A program made the translations under genes and the position numbers. The notes beneath the pieces are model-generated. The model was not told the DNA's origin and did no database searches. It saw only the letters and a list, made by a program, of their open reading frames with translations. 64,000 bases of DNA from Geomicrobium sediminis (lineage in GTDB: Bacteria > Bacillota > Bacilli > Bacillales > Marinococcaceae): the NCBI RefSeq assembly GCF_016908595.1, contig NZ_JAFBEC010000006.1, forward strand, positions 1-64,000, written 5' to 3'. Shown piece after piece: positions 34,227-42,663 of the stretch; the stretch's first letter is position 1, and each line of letters starts with the position of its first letter.

Positions 34227-34283
34227 ATGATGAAAACTTCGGTTCTATCGCTCAAAAATGGTGAACGGATTTGTATCGTATGA
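34227..34283 (+). CDS. 18-codon leader ORF coupled to the MFS gene
   Basis: A strong ribosome site (gcaggaggggtgc) precedes ATG ATG at 34227. The frame encodes 18 codons ending with Gly-Glu-Arg-Ile-Cys-Ile-Val and its TGA overlaps the ATG of the MFS transporter (ATGA at 34280-34283). The transporter itself has no good ribosome site, so ribosomes that finish the leader probably re-initiate on it. This is translational coupling by geometry; a sensing role for the leader is not shown. Confidence 0.55.
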   Translation: MMKTSVLSLKNGERICIV

Positions 34284-35545
34284 GAAACCTTCATTACGGA
34301 TGGGTGATACTCGGCATCACGTTCTTTTCAATTATTGCAGCGGGTGTCACGATTGCGTCATCGGGTGTGTTAATGACACCGTTCCAACGTGACTTCGGTT
34401 GGGATCGCTCCGCCATTGCCTTGGCGTTTGGGGTTAGCTTATTTTTATATGGAATTGCAGGTCCTTTTATTGCAGCGTTATTGGAAAGTGTCGGTTTAAG
34501 GCGAATGATGATCGGTTCTATGCTGACGTTGTTAACAGGTAGTATACTTACGCTCGTTATGACAGAGCCTTGGCACTTAATTATCATTTGGGGTGTGATT
34601 ATTGGGTTAGGGGCGAGTCTATTCTTAACCGTCATCAGCCCCTTTGTCGCAAATTATTGGTTTAAAAAGCGAAGAGGACTTGTTGTTGGGATCTTAACGG
34701 CAAGCACTGCTACCGGTCAATTAATCTTATTGCCACTTCTCGCTGTACTCATTAGTAATTATTCGTGGCGGATTGCGATGGGCTTAATGATTGGCATTTG
34801 CAGCATCATGTTGTTGCTCATCTTGTTATTTATGAAAAACAAACCAGAAGATGTTGGGCTTCTTCCTTATGGAGCGGATCAAGGAGCCAGTGAAGAGAAG
34901 GGTATAGGTAAAAAACCAGTCATATCAGATGCGTTTCGAGGGTTAAGGTTAGCAGTTAAATCGAGAGTGTTTTGGCTATTGTCGTTAAGTTTCTTTATAT
35001 GTGGGTTCTCTACGAACGGGTTAATTGGTACGCACTTTATTTCCTATTGTCTTAGTTTTGGGATTCCTTTAGTGACGGCGACGTCGATCTTGTCGTTTAT
35101 GGGGGTATTTAATCTCATCGGTACGACCTTATCAGGTTGGCTATCCGATCGTTTTGATAACCGTTGGTTGTTGTTTTGGTATTACAGCTTGCGCGGGGTG
35201 TCATTAGCCATTCTTCCTTTCGCATTGATGGAAGGAAACGTTGTGCTTATTGCTCTTTTTACAATCTTTTATGGGCTGGATTGGATTGCGACCGTTCCGC
35301 CGACCATTAATTTAACGAGAGAGCGATTTGGAGTGAAGCAGACTGGAATTGTCTATGGTTGGATTTTTGCTTTTCATCAAGCGGGTGCAGCTTCTGCGGC
35401 TTACGGCGGAGGATTAATTTATAGCGTATTTAATTCGTATACGTATGCGTTTTTCCTTGCGGGTGTTTTTTGTTTGTTAGCAAGTCTATTCGTATTAATG
35501 ATTCGTAAACAGAAAGATTTGCATCATGAAGAGCTTGTTGCATAA
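34280..35545 (+). CDS. MFS transporter, OxlT/monocarboxylate-like
   Basis: A roughly 421-aa major-facilitator protein with 12 membrane segments. It begins MRNLHYGWVILGITFFSII, the typical N-terminus of the oxalate:formate-antiporter and monocarboxylate group, and has the RGLVVGILTASTATGQLI helix-5 block and LSGWLSDRFDNRWLL in the A-like motif between helices 8 and 9. It is divergent from a LysR gene and, by overlap, seems coupled to a short leader frame. The cargo is probably an organic anion. Confidence 0.88.
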   Translation: MRNLHYGWVILGITFFSIIAAGVTIASSGVLMTPFQRDFGWDRSAIALAFGVSLFLYGIAGPFIAALLESVGLRRMMIGSMLTLLTGSILTLVMTEPWHLIIIWGVIIGLGASLFLTVISPFVANYWFKKRRGLVVGILTASTATGQLILLPLLAVLISNYSWRIAMGLMIGICSIMLLLILLFMKNKPEDVGLLPYGADQGASEEKGIGKKPVISDAFRGLRLAVKSRVFWLLSLSFFICGFSTNGLIGTHFISYCLSFGIPLVTATSILSFMGVFNLIGTTLSGWLSDRFDNRWLLFWYYSLRGVSLAILPFALMEGNVVLIALFTIFYGLDWIATVPPTINLTRERFGVKQTGIVYGWIFAFHQAGAASAAYGGGLIYSVFNSYTYAFFLAGVFCLLASLFVLMIRKQKDLHHEELVA

Positions 35546-35627
35546 GGCTCAACACGTTTATGCGAAAAAAGGAATATAACGAATTTCGTTGAAGATAAAA
35601 AGATTAAGATGGCAGGAGGGGTAACAA

Positions 35628-36035
35628 GTGAATGATTTTGAATTTTCGCATCGATTGAAGGTTCGTTATTCAGAAGTAGATGGCCAAAAAGTCGTCTACA
35701 ATTCTCATTATTTAATGTATCTTGATATTGCTGTGTCTGAGTATTTCGCAGAACGATTAACAGAGAAAGAAGTAGCTCAATTTGATTACATGTTAGTGAA
35801 GTCTACGCTAAACTACCATCAGTCTGCGAGGTACAATGATTGGCTTGAGATACAGTGCCGTATGGAAAGAATCGGAACGAAAAGTATGACGGTGAGCTTT
35901 GTAATCACGAAAGATGGCGGAGTCGAGCCAATTTTGACTGCAGAAATTGTGTATGTATACGTTGATCCTGTGACAATTGTTTCAGCAACGGTTCCTGACT
36001 TTATCCGTACGAGCTTTCAACCTGTGCAACAGTGA
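35628..36035 (+). CDS. Hotdog-fold acyl-CoA thioesterase (4HBT family)
   Basis: A 135-aa hotdog thioesterase of the 4-hydroxybenzoyl-CoA thioesterase type. VRYSEVDGQKVVYNSHYLMYLDIAVSE holds the catalytic Asp and the helix that cradles CoA; FDYMLVKSTLNYHQSARYND follows. The GTG at 35628 lies 6 nt after ggagggg. It follows the MFS gene by 82 nt and may be part of the same unit. It would hydrolyse a short or aromatic acyl-CoA, which cannot be specified from sequence. Confidence 0.85.
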   Translation: MNDFEFSHRLKVRYSEVDGQKVVYNSHYLMYLDIAVSEYFAERLTEKEVAQFDYMLVKSTLNYHQSARYNDWLEIQCRMERIGTKSMTVSFVITKDGGVEPILTAEIVYVYVDPVTIVSATVPDFIRTSFQPVQQ

Positions 36036-36082
36036 AATGGTGTTGTCGTGTACGATTCGAATCTAACGAGAAAAATTGATAG

Positions 36083-36130
36083 CAATGAAGAGGTGTCTAC
36101 ATGTGTTGAGACGCTCTTCATTGTTTTTTT
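36083..36130 (+). terminator. Intrinsic terminator
   Basis: caatgaagaggtgtct / agacgctcttcattg makes a long stem with one bulge, followed by seven T residues. Its T-run reaches the stop codon of the convergent GntR gene. Confidence 0.85.
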
Positions 36131-36794
36131 ATTTTTCCTTTTCATTCAGTGCAAGAATGTGTTGTAAACTGTTCATCCAATTGTCTGCTAATAGCTGTTT
36201 TGCACGTTCTAAATCTTTCTCTTTTATGCTTTCGATTAAAGCATAGTGTTGGTTTAACGACTTGTCTTTTGATGAAGCTTCGTGAAAGTAAGAGGATTCA
36301 ATGCGTAAGATTTTATCTTTGATCGTGCCAAGCATCTTTATTAACTCTTGGTTTGTAGTCAGGCTGACGAGTTCACTGTGAAATTGGATGTCATAGTGTA
36401 AACATTGTTTTGCGTCGTTGGCATTGATCGCCTGTTTATAGTTGTCATTCACCTCTTCTAACTTAGCAATTTCTGTAGGGCTCGCGTGAAGGGCATCTGA
36501 AAGAGCGAGACTTTCAAGCGCAATGACGATGTGATACACGTCTTTTGCCTCTTCAACATCAATTGGCGCAACCATCGTATAGCTATTTCGTTTGCTGACG
36601 ATAAACCCTTCGTCTTCTAACTTCAACATGGCTTCTCGGACAGGTGTCCGACTAATTCCAAGTTCATCTGAAAGTTCTACATCTTTAAGTTTTCTTTGTG
36701 GTTCAAGCTCTCCTGTGATGATGGCATCTTTAATAATCTGATATGCATGATCGCGCATGGAAATTTTATTGATTTTTTTATTGTTCAGATTCAT
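36129..36794 (-). CDS. GntR/FadR-family regulator (FCD domain)
   Basis: A 221-aa regulator. The winged helix (about 12-75) has LKDVELSDELGISRTPVREAMLKLEDEGFI split over the recognition helix, and the C-terminal FCD domain (about 85-215) has metal-ligand candidates in HYDIQFHSELV and LNQHYAL. Such regulators sense carboxylates. It is divergent from an EamA transporter; an 8-5-8 perfect palindrome lies between, 26 nt upstream of its start, so autoregulation and control of the transporter are likely. Confidence 0.88.
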   Translation of the reverse strand: MNLNNKKINKISMRDHAYQIIKDAIITGELEPQRKLKDVELSDELGISRTPVREAMLKLEDEGFIVSKRNSYTMVAPIDVEEAKDVYHIVIALESLALSDALHASPTEIAKLEEVNDNYKQAINANDAKQCLHYDIQFHSELVSLTTNQELIKMLGTIKDKILRIESSYFHEASSKDKSLNQHYALIESIKEKDLERAKQLLADNWMNSLQHILALNEKEK

Positions 36795-36819
36795 GAAATC
36801 ACCTGTTTACTTTAGGATG

Positions 36820-36840
36820 ATTGATATGTAATATATCAAT
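36820..36840. promoter_or_regulatory. Candidate GntR operator
   Basis: attgatat-gtaat-atatcaat is a perfect 8-bp inverted repeat with 5-nt centre, just upstream of the GntR gene and before the divergent EamA gene. Length and symmetry suit a FadR-type dimer. Confidence 0.65.
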
Positions 36841-36855
36841 TATAATTACCAGCTC

Positions 36856-36911
36856 ACGGGGACAGTCCCCCGGCATAGTAACGTATTAACGTGATGGGGG
36901 ATTGTCCCCGT
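36856..36911. repeat. Paired GGGGAC-GTCCCC repeats in inverted orientation
   Basis: acggggacagtccccc (36856-36871) and gggggattgtccccgt (36896-36911) are inverted copies with one difference, 24 nt apart. Each is also a near-palindrome and resembles the copy at 6005-6020. The pair overlaps the region where the EamA promoter should lie. Confidence 0.65.
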
Positions 36912-36925
36912 TGGAGGTGGGTTTT

Positions 36926-37834
36926 ATGAGAGCGAGCACAATTAATGGATTACTCGTCATTACAATTGTCTGTATTTCTTTATCGGCTATTTTTGTGAAG
37001 TTGTCGGATGCTCCGTCAACGATCATGGTCATGTATCGGATGTTTTTAGGATGTCTCATCTTAGTGCCATTTTTAATTAAGCATCATCAATCTATCTTTA
37101 GGATAACAAGAAAAGAATGGCTTGCGCTATTTTTCGCGGGATTCTTTTTGTCCGCACACTTTGGTCTTTGGTTTGAATCGTTGAACCACACGACAGTGGC
37201 AAGCTCAACGCTCATCCTAGCGCTTCAACCTGCCATCGCGTTAATCGGGGGACTAATCTTTTTCAAGGAAAAGATAAAACTTAGCACTGTATTCACGTTG
37301 AGCATTGCGTTTATAGGAGTTGTCATCGTTGGTGGTGGGAACGTAGGTTTAGGGCAGGGGGCGTTGTTAGGGAACTTCCTTTCGTTGCTATCGGTATTCT
37401 CGGTCGTTTTCTATTTGCTAATCGGTCAGCGCAATGTGACATCAATTAATCATTGGGTGTACAGCTTTATCGTCTTCTTTATTGCTGGCGCAACGATGGC
37501 GGTGCTTAACGTTGTGGGCAATGTGCCTTTGACGGGTTATACAACTCACGATTGGTTAATCTTTATTTTGCTTGCGATTTTTCCGACAGGGGCACACATT
37601 ATCTACAACATGTTGCTTAATTATGTGAGTACGACAACAGTTTCCATGAGCACGCTAGGAGAACCGATTGGGGCATCGTTACTTGCGATTGTTGTTCTCG
37701 GAGAAATGTTAACGCCCGTGGAATTAAGCGGTGGGATCCTTATCATTGTAGGCATTTACTTGTTCTTACGAAATCAAAGTCGAACAGATCAAGTGTTGGA
37801 GGATCAACTAAAAACATTAAATAGTGAAACTTAA
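36926..37834 (+). CDS. EamA/DMT family transporter
   Basis: A 302-aa permease with ten membrane segments and two EamA repeats (about 5-140 and 150-290). GLLVITIVCISLSAIFVKLS opens repeat 1, ALQPAIALIGGLIFFKEKI closes it, and STLGEPIGASLLAIVVLGEM ends repeat 2. The family exports amino acids or other metabolites. The ATG at 36926 follows ggaggtgg. It is divergent from a GntR/FadR regulator that probably controls it. Confidence 0.88.
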   Translation: MRASTINGLLVITIVCISLSAIFVKLSDAPSTIMVMYRMFLGCLILVPFLIKHHQSIFRITRKEWLALFFAGFFLSAHFGLWFESLNHTTVASSTLILALQPAIALIGGLIFFKEKIKLSTVFTLSIAFIGVVIVGGGNVGLGQGALLGNFLSLLSVFSVVFYLLIGQRNVTSINHWVYSFIVFFIAGATMAVLNVVGNVPLTGYTTHDWLIFILLAIFPTGAHIIYNMLLNYVSTTTVSMSTLGEPIGASLLAIVVLGEMLTPVELSGGILIIVGIYLFLRNQSRTDQVLEDQLKTLNSET

Positions 37835-37856
37835 TGAATAGAAAAGGAGTATGTAT

Positions 37857-38315
37857 GTTAGAAGAGAATGTCTACAAATGAGACAGCTCTCTTGCTCGAG
37901 TCAAAGGACGTGATACGTTGCGAAAGAAAAATATGCGTGGATTCTTTTAGTGATTGCTCTGGCGGATACGTCATTCAGATCGATAATGAACAATCGATTA
38001 TGAAGATCATCCCTCCGTTTCATGGTGATGTGATCGTTGCTACGAACGATCATAAAAGTGCACTAGTACTTTCCCATTTGTTGCTTGTGTTATTTATCGT
38101 GAATGTGATTATGAGTCTTCATTTAATTGCATTCTTAGTTTTAAGCGTTATCTCGGCGCTGCTGTTGATCGTGAAAAAGCATTCAAATCTTAAATGTATT
38201 GAATTACGTTGCTGCAACGTTCACACTTACGGTTTTGATCGCTGGTGCTTTTTATTACCAAAGAAGACTTAATGAAATTGAAGAGATCTTACCTGCCTTA
38301 CAAGAATTCTCGTGA
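37857..38315 (+). pseudogene. Frameshifted membrane protein gene
   Basis: The long frame from 37868 has two hydrophobic segments (SHLLLVLFIVNVIMSLHLIA and VLSVISALLLIVKK) then ends in a Cys-rich nonsense tail. After removal of one A in the aaaaa run at 38174-38178 the sequence continues IQILNVLNYVAATFTLTVLI, a third helix, and a Glu-rich tail ending at 38315. A strong ribosome site (aaaggag) serves an ATG at 37857 in yet another frame, giving MLEENVY before joining, so a second shift near aaa at 37881 is likely. Family unknown. It lies directly before the CHY zinc-finger gene. Confidence 0.65.
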
Positions 38316-38332
38316 AAGGATGTGAACAGCTG

Positions 38333-38653
38333 ATGGTCAAAGTATATGGACACACCATTGATGATCAAACACGATGCACCCATTATCATACAATTAAGGA
38401 CATTGTTGCGATCAAGTTTAAGTGCTGTGGTAAATATTATCCTTGTTATCAGTGTCATGATGCTTGTGAAAGCCATGCTCGTAAAACGTGGGAGTCTGAA
38501 GAATTTGATCAACGAGCCATACTGTGTGGTCTGTGCAAAAAAGAACATACGATTCATGAGTATCTAAAAGCGGATGCTTGTATCAATTGCCAGTCACTGT
38601 TCAACGAAAGGTGTGCCAATCACTATCATTTATATATGAACGTGTCTTCTTAA
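38333..38653 (+). CDS. CHY zinc finger protein
   Basis: A 106-aa protein of the CHY zinc-finger family (PF05495). It begins MVKVYGHTIDDQTRCTHYHT, giving the C-H-Y motif, and continues KCCGKYYPCYQCHDACESH, CGLCKKEHTI and ACINCQSLFNERCANHYH, the full set of Cys/His ligands for several zinc ions. In bacteria the role of the single-domain protein is not known. The ATG at 38333 has aaagga about 12 nt upstream. It follows a broken membrane-protein gene. Confidence 0.85.
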   Translation: MVKVYGHTIDDQTRCTHYHTIKDIVAIKFKCCGKYYPCYQCHDACESHARKTWESEEFDQRAILCGLCKKEHTIHEYLKADACINCQSLFNERCANHYHLYMNVSS

Positions 38654-38725
38654 ATGGAGATAAGATTCCTCTGAAGTTATGAAGCAAGTTCGTTTCACAT
38701 AATGTACATAGGAGGGGGTGTTGGC

Positions 38726-39730
38726 ATGAAAATCGTTCTACGTATTTTGTTATCGCTCGGTATTGTAGTTGCGATTATTGTTGTTGGGGTTTTTGGATTG
38801 CGATTTTACAATGCGGAGCGTTACGGTTGGAGTGATGAGGAAGAGCCTGAATATCATCGTTATGAAGCCTACCCAGATTCATTTGCTGGCGGAGTTGTGG
38901 AGCATTTTGAAAGTGGGATGGCGAATGGATTTCACTTTATTCCAGATGATCCAATTGCAGCAGAACCGATTATCGTATTCGGCGGGTCTGAAGGGAGTAG
39001 TAATTTCGAAGTAGCAGAAGATCTTGCGTCAAAAGGGTATGAAACGTATTCATTGTTTTTCTTCGGTGCACCGAATCAGACAGCAGCCTTAAACAAAGTG
39101 CCATTAGAATTCTTTGGTGATTTTCTAAGTTATTCAGAGTTGGAAGGTGAACCGATCACTGTCATCGGTTATTCAAAAGGTGCGGAACTCGGACTTAATT
39201 TGACAAACTATTATGAAGAAATTAACCATTTGGTGTTGTACACGCCTAGCCAGTATACGTACATGGGCTTAGACTTTAGCGAAGCCGCGGGTTCATCGTG
39301 GACGTATGATGGAGAAGAATTGCCATAGATTAGTTTTAATCAAGCGGATTTTGGACCGACGATGCGAATGATGGTAAATATGCTCGTTGCTACCCCAATT
39401 GCATACCGAGAGACGTATGAATCTGCTGTTAAGAACTCAGAAAATGCAGAGGAAGCTCGAATCGATTCATCGTTATTTAATGGCAATGCCTTGCTTTTTG
39501 GAGCGCATGATGATGCGATGTGGCAAGGGGATGAAGCGGCTGAACAAATCGCAGCAGAGATCGGTGATCGTGCGGAAGCGATTATTTATGAAGACGCGGG
39601 TCATCTATTTGGAGGGCCACCGTATCTTGCGGGAATGGCAATGGGTGGCACCGAAGAAGCCAATGAAGAAGCGAAAGCGCATAGCGATGAACAGCTCTAT
39701 TTGTTTCTAGAGGAAAATGTTCAAGAGTGA
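38726..39730 (+). pseudogene. Acyl-CoA thioester hydrolase/BAAT-like hydrolase cut by in-frame TAG
   Basis: One uninterrupted frame except for TAG at 39326-39328. The first part has a signal anchor (VLRILLSLGIVVAIIVVGVF) and an alpha/beta hydrolase core with nucleophile elbow IGYSKGAELG; the part after the stop resumes in the same frame with ISFNQADFGPTM, the acid in LLFGAHDDAMW and the base His in EDAGHLFGGPPY. The stop falls in SSWTYDGEELP, where the BAAT C-terminal family usually continues with Tyr-Ile/Val-Pro. Ser and Asp/His are therefore on opposite sides of the stop and no active enzyme can be made without readthrough. Confidence 0.85.
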
Positions 39731-39732
39731 TG

Positions 39733-39773
39733 CCTGTAAAATAAGGAAGAAATTCCGTTTTACAGGTTTTTTT
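39733..39773 (+). terminator. Intrinsic terminator
   Basis: cctgtaaaa / ttttacagg with an inner ggaa/ttcc pair forms a long stem followed by T residues, right after the hydrolase relic. Confidence 0.85.
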
Positions 39774-39849
39774 GCGACAAAATTATTAAGTTTTCCGGAT
39801 TGAAAACAATCAATGTTAGAATTAACTGATAAAATTGAGCGAGGGAGGA

Positions 39850-40621
39850 AATCAAAATAGCAACGCCTTCAGGATTATCTCCGCTTGCACCCGAAAATCG
39901 CTGACATTCCATTGATACCATTCGGGGCATCGCACTACTTGGAATTTTCATTGCGAACATCTCGCTTTTTCAAATTCCTCATTTGTTCATTTCAGATACG
40001 CCAGTGAACGAAGGCAATAATTAGAGAATTCCACCGTTCATTGATATTTTTATTTAGAATAAATTTTTATCATTGTTGCGACTATGTTTGGTCTTGGTTC
40101 GTATTATTTTTAAGTCGTATACAAGAAAAAAGGAGCACGTATCGCAAGTTTTACATAAGACGGATGCTCATATTAGTCTTTATCGGTTTGCTTCATTTAA
40201 TCTTTATATGGTGTTGAGCATCACTTTAATTAGGTGTGTTTGACTTTTGAGTTCGAGTGATGTCTATAAGCAAGTTTTCATAAAGTTTAGCGCAACCAGT
40301 CATTAACTATTTTACTTTTCTTCATTATTATGGTTGTTGAAAGCGAGTCGTTGGCAAAAGATTCTAAGGCCGTTTCAGGTTGTCGGCAGAATGGCTTTGA
40401 CCAATTATTTGTTGCAATCAATTATTGGATTGGGGTTCATTACAGGATTCGGGTTATTCGGGTCTTTGAATCTATCATTAGGGTTGCTCGTGGTCATCGT
40501 TGTATTTCCAATTCAAGTGCTGTTTAGTTTCTACTGGCTAAAGGCTTTCCACTACGGTCCGATGGAATGGCTATGGCGTACGACTACATACGGGAAAAGA
40601 CAACCGTTAAAGAAACGATGA
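39850..40621 (+). pseudogene. Degraded DUF418 gene, paralogue of the one at 4770-5888
   Basis: Pieces of a DUF418 protein are readable in different frames: DTIRGIALLGIFIANISLFQ near 39920-39980, a MFGLGS segment near 40087, YIRRMLILVFIGLLHLIFIW near 40155-40216, then an intact C-terminus from about 40331 (GRMALTNYLLQS and FHYGPMEWLWRTTTY). Several stops and shifts intervene, and roughly 100 residues of the middle are missing. It is a clear relic. Confidence 0.88.
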
Positions 40622-40659
40622 GACTACCAATAGCTAGGTGAATAGGAGTGAGAAGCTAC

Positions 40660-41628
40660 ATGAAAAGAGAGATGAGTGTCGTAGAATTAGAATTCGCAAA
40701 ATCTATGAAATCAGTAGCGAGAAATTTGGAAGTGAAAGAATATATCCAGCACTCAGATCTATTATTTTCGTTGTTTCAACGAGCGGCAAAGCGCTTTGTG
40801 ACCGGGGATACGAGAGACGATGCGTTGATGGTTGGTGAAGAGCTACGAAGTAAAGGCTATCGAATTTCGCTCGAATTTATTGGTGAAAATACGACATCAC
40901 ATGAAGCGTGTGTACGAGCGAAAGAAGAGTTTTTAGCACTCATTGCTGCATGTCGCGAAAACAAATTTGAAACGAGAATTTCTTTTGACTTGTCTCATAT
41001 CGGTTTGCTCGTTGACCTTGAATTTGCAGAAGAGAACTTGAGGGAATTAGCGCAAGCTGCTGAGCAACAAGGCATTCATCTTATGATTAGTATGGAAGAA
41101 TCTTCGAAAACCGATGATATACTAGCTGTATACAAAAACGTTGCGTTCGATTACACGAACGTCGGTGTGACCATTCAAGCCCATTTGCATCGCTCGAAAT
41201 CAGATCTAGAAGCAATACTTCATTTTGAAGGGCCTGTACGAATTGTAAAAGGTGCATATGAAGAACCTGAAGATATCCATATTGCTCGTTCTGACGTACT
41301 TAATGAGCGATATGTTGAATTGGTTAGAATGTGTGTGAAAGAAAGAAAGGCTGTATCGATCGCTTCGCATGATGAAAACATTCTTAGTCACATTCAAGAA
41401 AAAGAGTATTTTAGCTATGAATGGATTGAGGCAGAATTTCTATATGGAATTCGCCCTGAATTAAGCGAAAGCCTAAAAGCAGACGGAGCTGCTGTAAGAA
41501 TCTATCTTACCTATGGAAGTGAATGGTACCTTTACCTTGTTCACCGTATTGCCGAGTACCCTCCGAACATTTATCAAGCATTTACGGATCTCATTCAAGG
41601 GAAATCAGATGCGTTAAAACAGTATTAA
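40660..41628 (+). CDS. Proline dehydrogenase family protein
   Basis: A roughly 322-aa FAD-dependent (beta-alpha)8 proline dehydrogenase-like protein. Family blocks appear in order: FVTGDTRDDAL, GYRISLEFIGENTTS, RISFDLSHIGL, NVGVTIQAHLHRS, VRIVKGAYEEPE, ASHDENIL, IEAEFLYGIRPE and the terminal WYLYLVHRIAEYP. It would oxidise proline or a related cyclic imino acid to the delta-1-pyrroline product. Usually conserved Arg pair YxxRR is VHR here and EFQ is EFL, so it is divergent. The partner P5C dehydrogenase gene is not in the window. ATGs at 40660 and 40672 are both possible. Confidence 0.82.
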   Translation: MKREMSVVELEFAKSMKSVARNLEVKEYIQHSDLLFSLFQRAAKRFVTGDTRDDALMVGEELRSKGYRISLEFIGENTTSHEACVRAKEEFLALIAACRENKFETRISFDLSHIGLLVDLEFAEENLRELAQAAEQQGIHLMISMEESSKTDDILAVYKNVAFDYTNVGVTIQAHLHRSKSDLEAILHFEGPVRIVKGAYEEPEDIHIARSDVLNERYVELVRMCVKERKAVSIASHDENILSHIQEKEYFSYEWIEAEFLYGIRPELSESLKADGAAVRIYLTYGSEWYLYLVHRIAEYPPNIYQAFTDLIQGKSDALKQY

Positions 41629-41659
41629 TCATTCATTGAAGTGCAAGAAGGAGAGAATC

Positions 41660-42105
41660 ATGAAGATCCGCAACTCAGCAAAAGCCATCATCATTGAAGA
41701 CAATTACGTATTATTAACGAAGAACGAGGATCGTGACGTTACTTCTATTTGTTTCCGGGAGGCGGTCAAGAGCACAGTGAAACACTCCAACAAACGCTCA
41801 TCCGCGAATGTAGAGAAGAAGTTGGGAAGAAAGTTGACGTACGAGAGTTACTTCACCTTCGTGAATACATTGGTAAACATCATGAACACGCGTCTTTCGA
41901 TGGGGATGTGCATCAAATTGAGTTTTATTTTGCGTGCTCGGTCATTGGTGATGGAGTGAAGCCAAGCAATCCAGACTCACACCAGGTCGGGATGGAGTGG
42001 ATTCATAAAGACCAACTACCATCGATTCGTTTATATCCGAAAGCACTTGTAACCCAAGTCTTACAAACAGATGAAACGGTTATCTATTTGGGTGATGTGA
42101 ATTAG
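41660..42105 (+). pseudogene. Nudix hydrolase gene with frameshift
   Basis: From the ATG at 41660 (ribosome site aaggagag) the frame reads MKIRNSAKAIIIEDNYVLLT, a standard Nudix start. Near 41733-41740 it must shift by one base to reach YFYLFPGGGQEHSETLQQTL, which holds the intact Nudix box (Gx5E, then RECREEVG). The downstream frame runs to 42105 and includes VGMEWIHKDQLPSIRLYP. Adding one nucleotide restores a protein of about 148 aa. Either the gene was recently lost or the base was miscalled. Confidence 0.82.
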
Positions 42106-42143
42106 AAATGAACGTATTCTAGATGAGAGGAGTAGTTTAAGTG

Positions 42144-42362
42144 ATGCCTTTCCAACTGTTACTATTTGCAGGGATTTGTTATGTGGGTTTGTCAATTATA
42201 GATCAGAACGTAACTCGTCATTTATTCCTCCTATGAAGCAACTATGAAGAGGTGTTGCAAGCGACTCGTTCGCTATTGCCTGTTCTTCTTGGCTTGGTAG
42301 CAACTTGGGTTATGGAGCGAATGAGATCGATACGCCAGTTTTTAAGAAGACGATTGGTTTGA
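42144..42362 (+). pseudogene. Small membrane protein gene with in-frame TGA
   Basis: One frame starts MPFQLLLFAGICYVGLSIID, meets TGA at 42234-42236 and continues without a shift through a second helix (SLLPVLLGLVATWVMERM) to a basic end. A CGA-to-TGA change would explain it. The reading frame, two helices and the downstream gene's placement suggest a former 72-aa membrane protein. Confidence 0.55.
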
Positions 42363-42379
42363 TCAATAGGAGGAATCAT

Positions 42380-42571
42380 ATGATTCAATTATTCGGAAGG
42401 TCCATTCGGTTTGAACGGTTTGTTGTACCATTCATTATTATTTGTAGTGTTGTCATTATCGGCTTAAATCTTTTATATAAGACACTGTTTCATGTTCCGT
42501 TTTTGAATTGGACGACAGGAATAGCTGTCGCACTGCTAGCTTTAGCTACATATTTGCATAAGGTTAATTGA
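42380..42571 (+). CDS. Two-helix small membrane protein (63 aa)
   Basis: The product has a basic N-terminus and two membrane helices (FVVPFIIICSVVIIGLNLLY and TTGIAVALLALATYL). A taggagg site precedes the ATG at 42380; the longer upstream frame overlaps the broken membrane-protein gene. Family unknown. It is followed by a terminator. Confidence 0.6.
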   Translation: MIQLFGRSIRFERFVVPFIIICSVVIIGLNLLYKTLFHVPFLNWTTGIAVALLALATYLHKVN

Positions 42572-42605
42572 AAAGCTGTTGACGATAGTTTCAACAGCTT
42601 TTTTG
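42571..42605 (+). terminator. Intrinsic terminator
   Basis: aaaagctgttga / tcaacagctttt forms a 12-bp stem with T-run immediately after the small membrane protein gene. Confidence 0.88.
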
Positions 42606-42663
42606 ATTTCATATTACATCATTCCTGGCATACCACCTATATAACTAAAGAAGGTTTAGAGCA

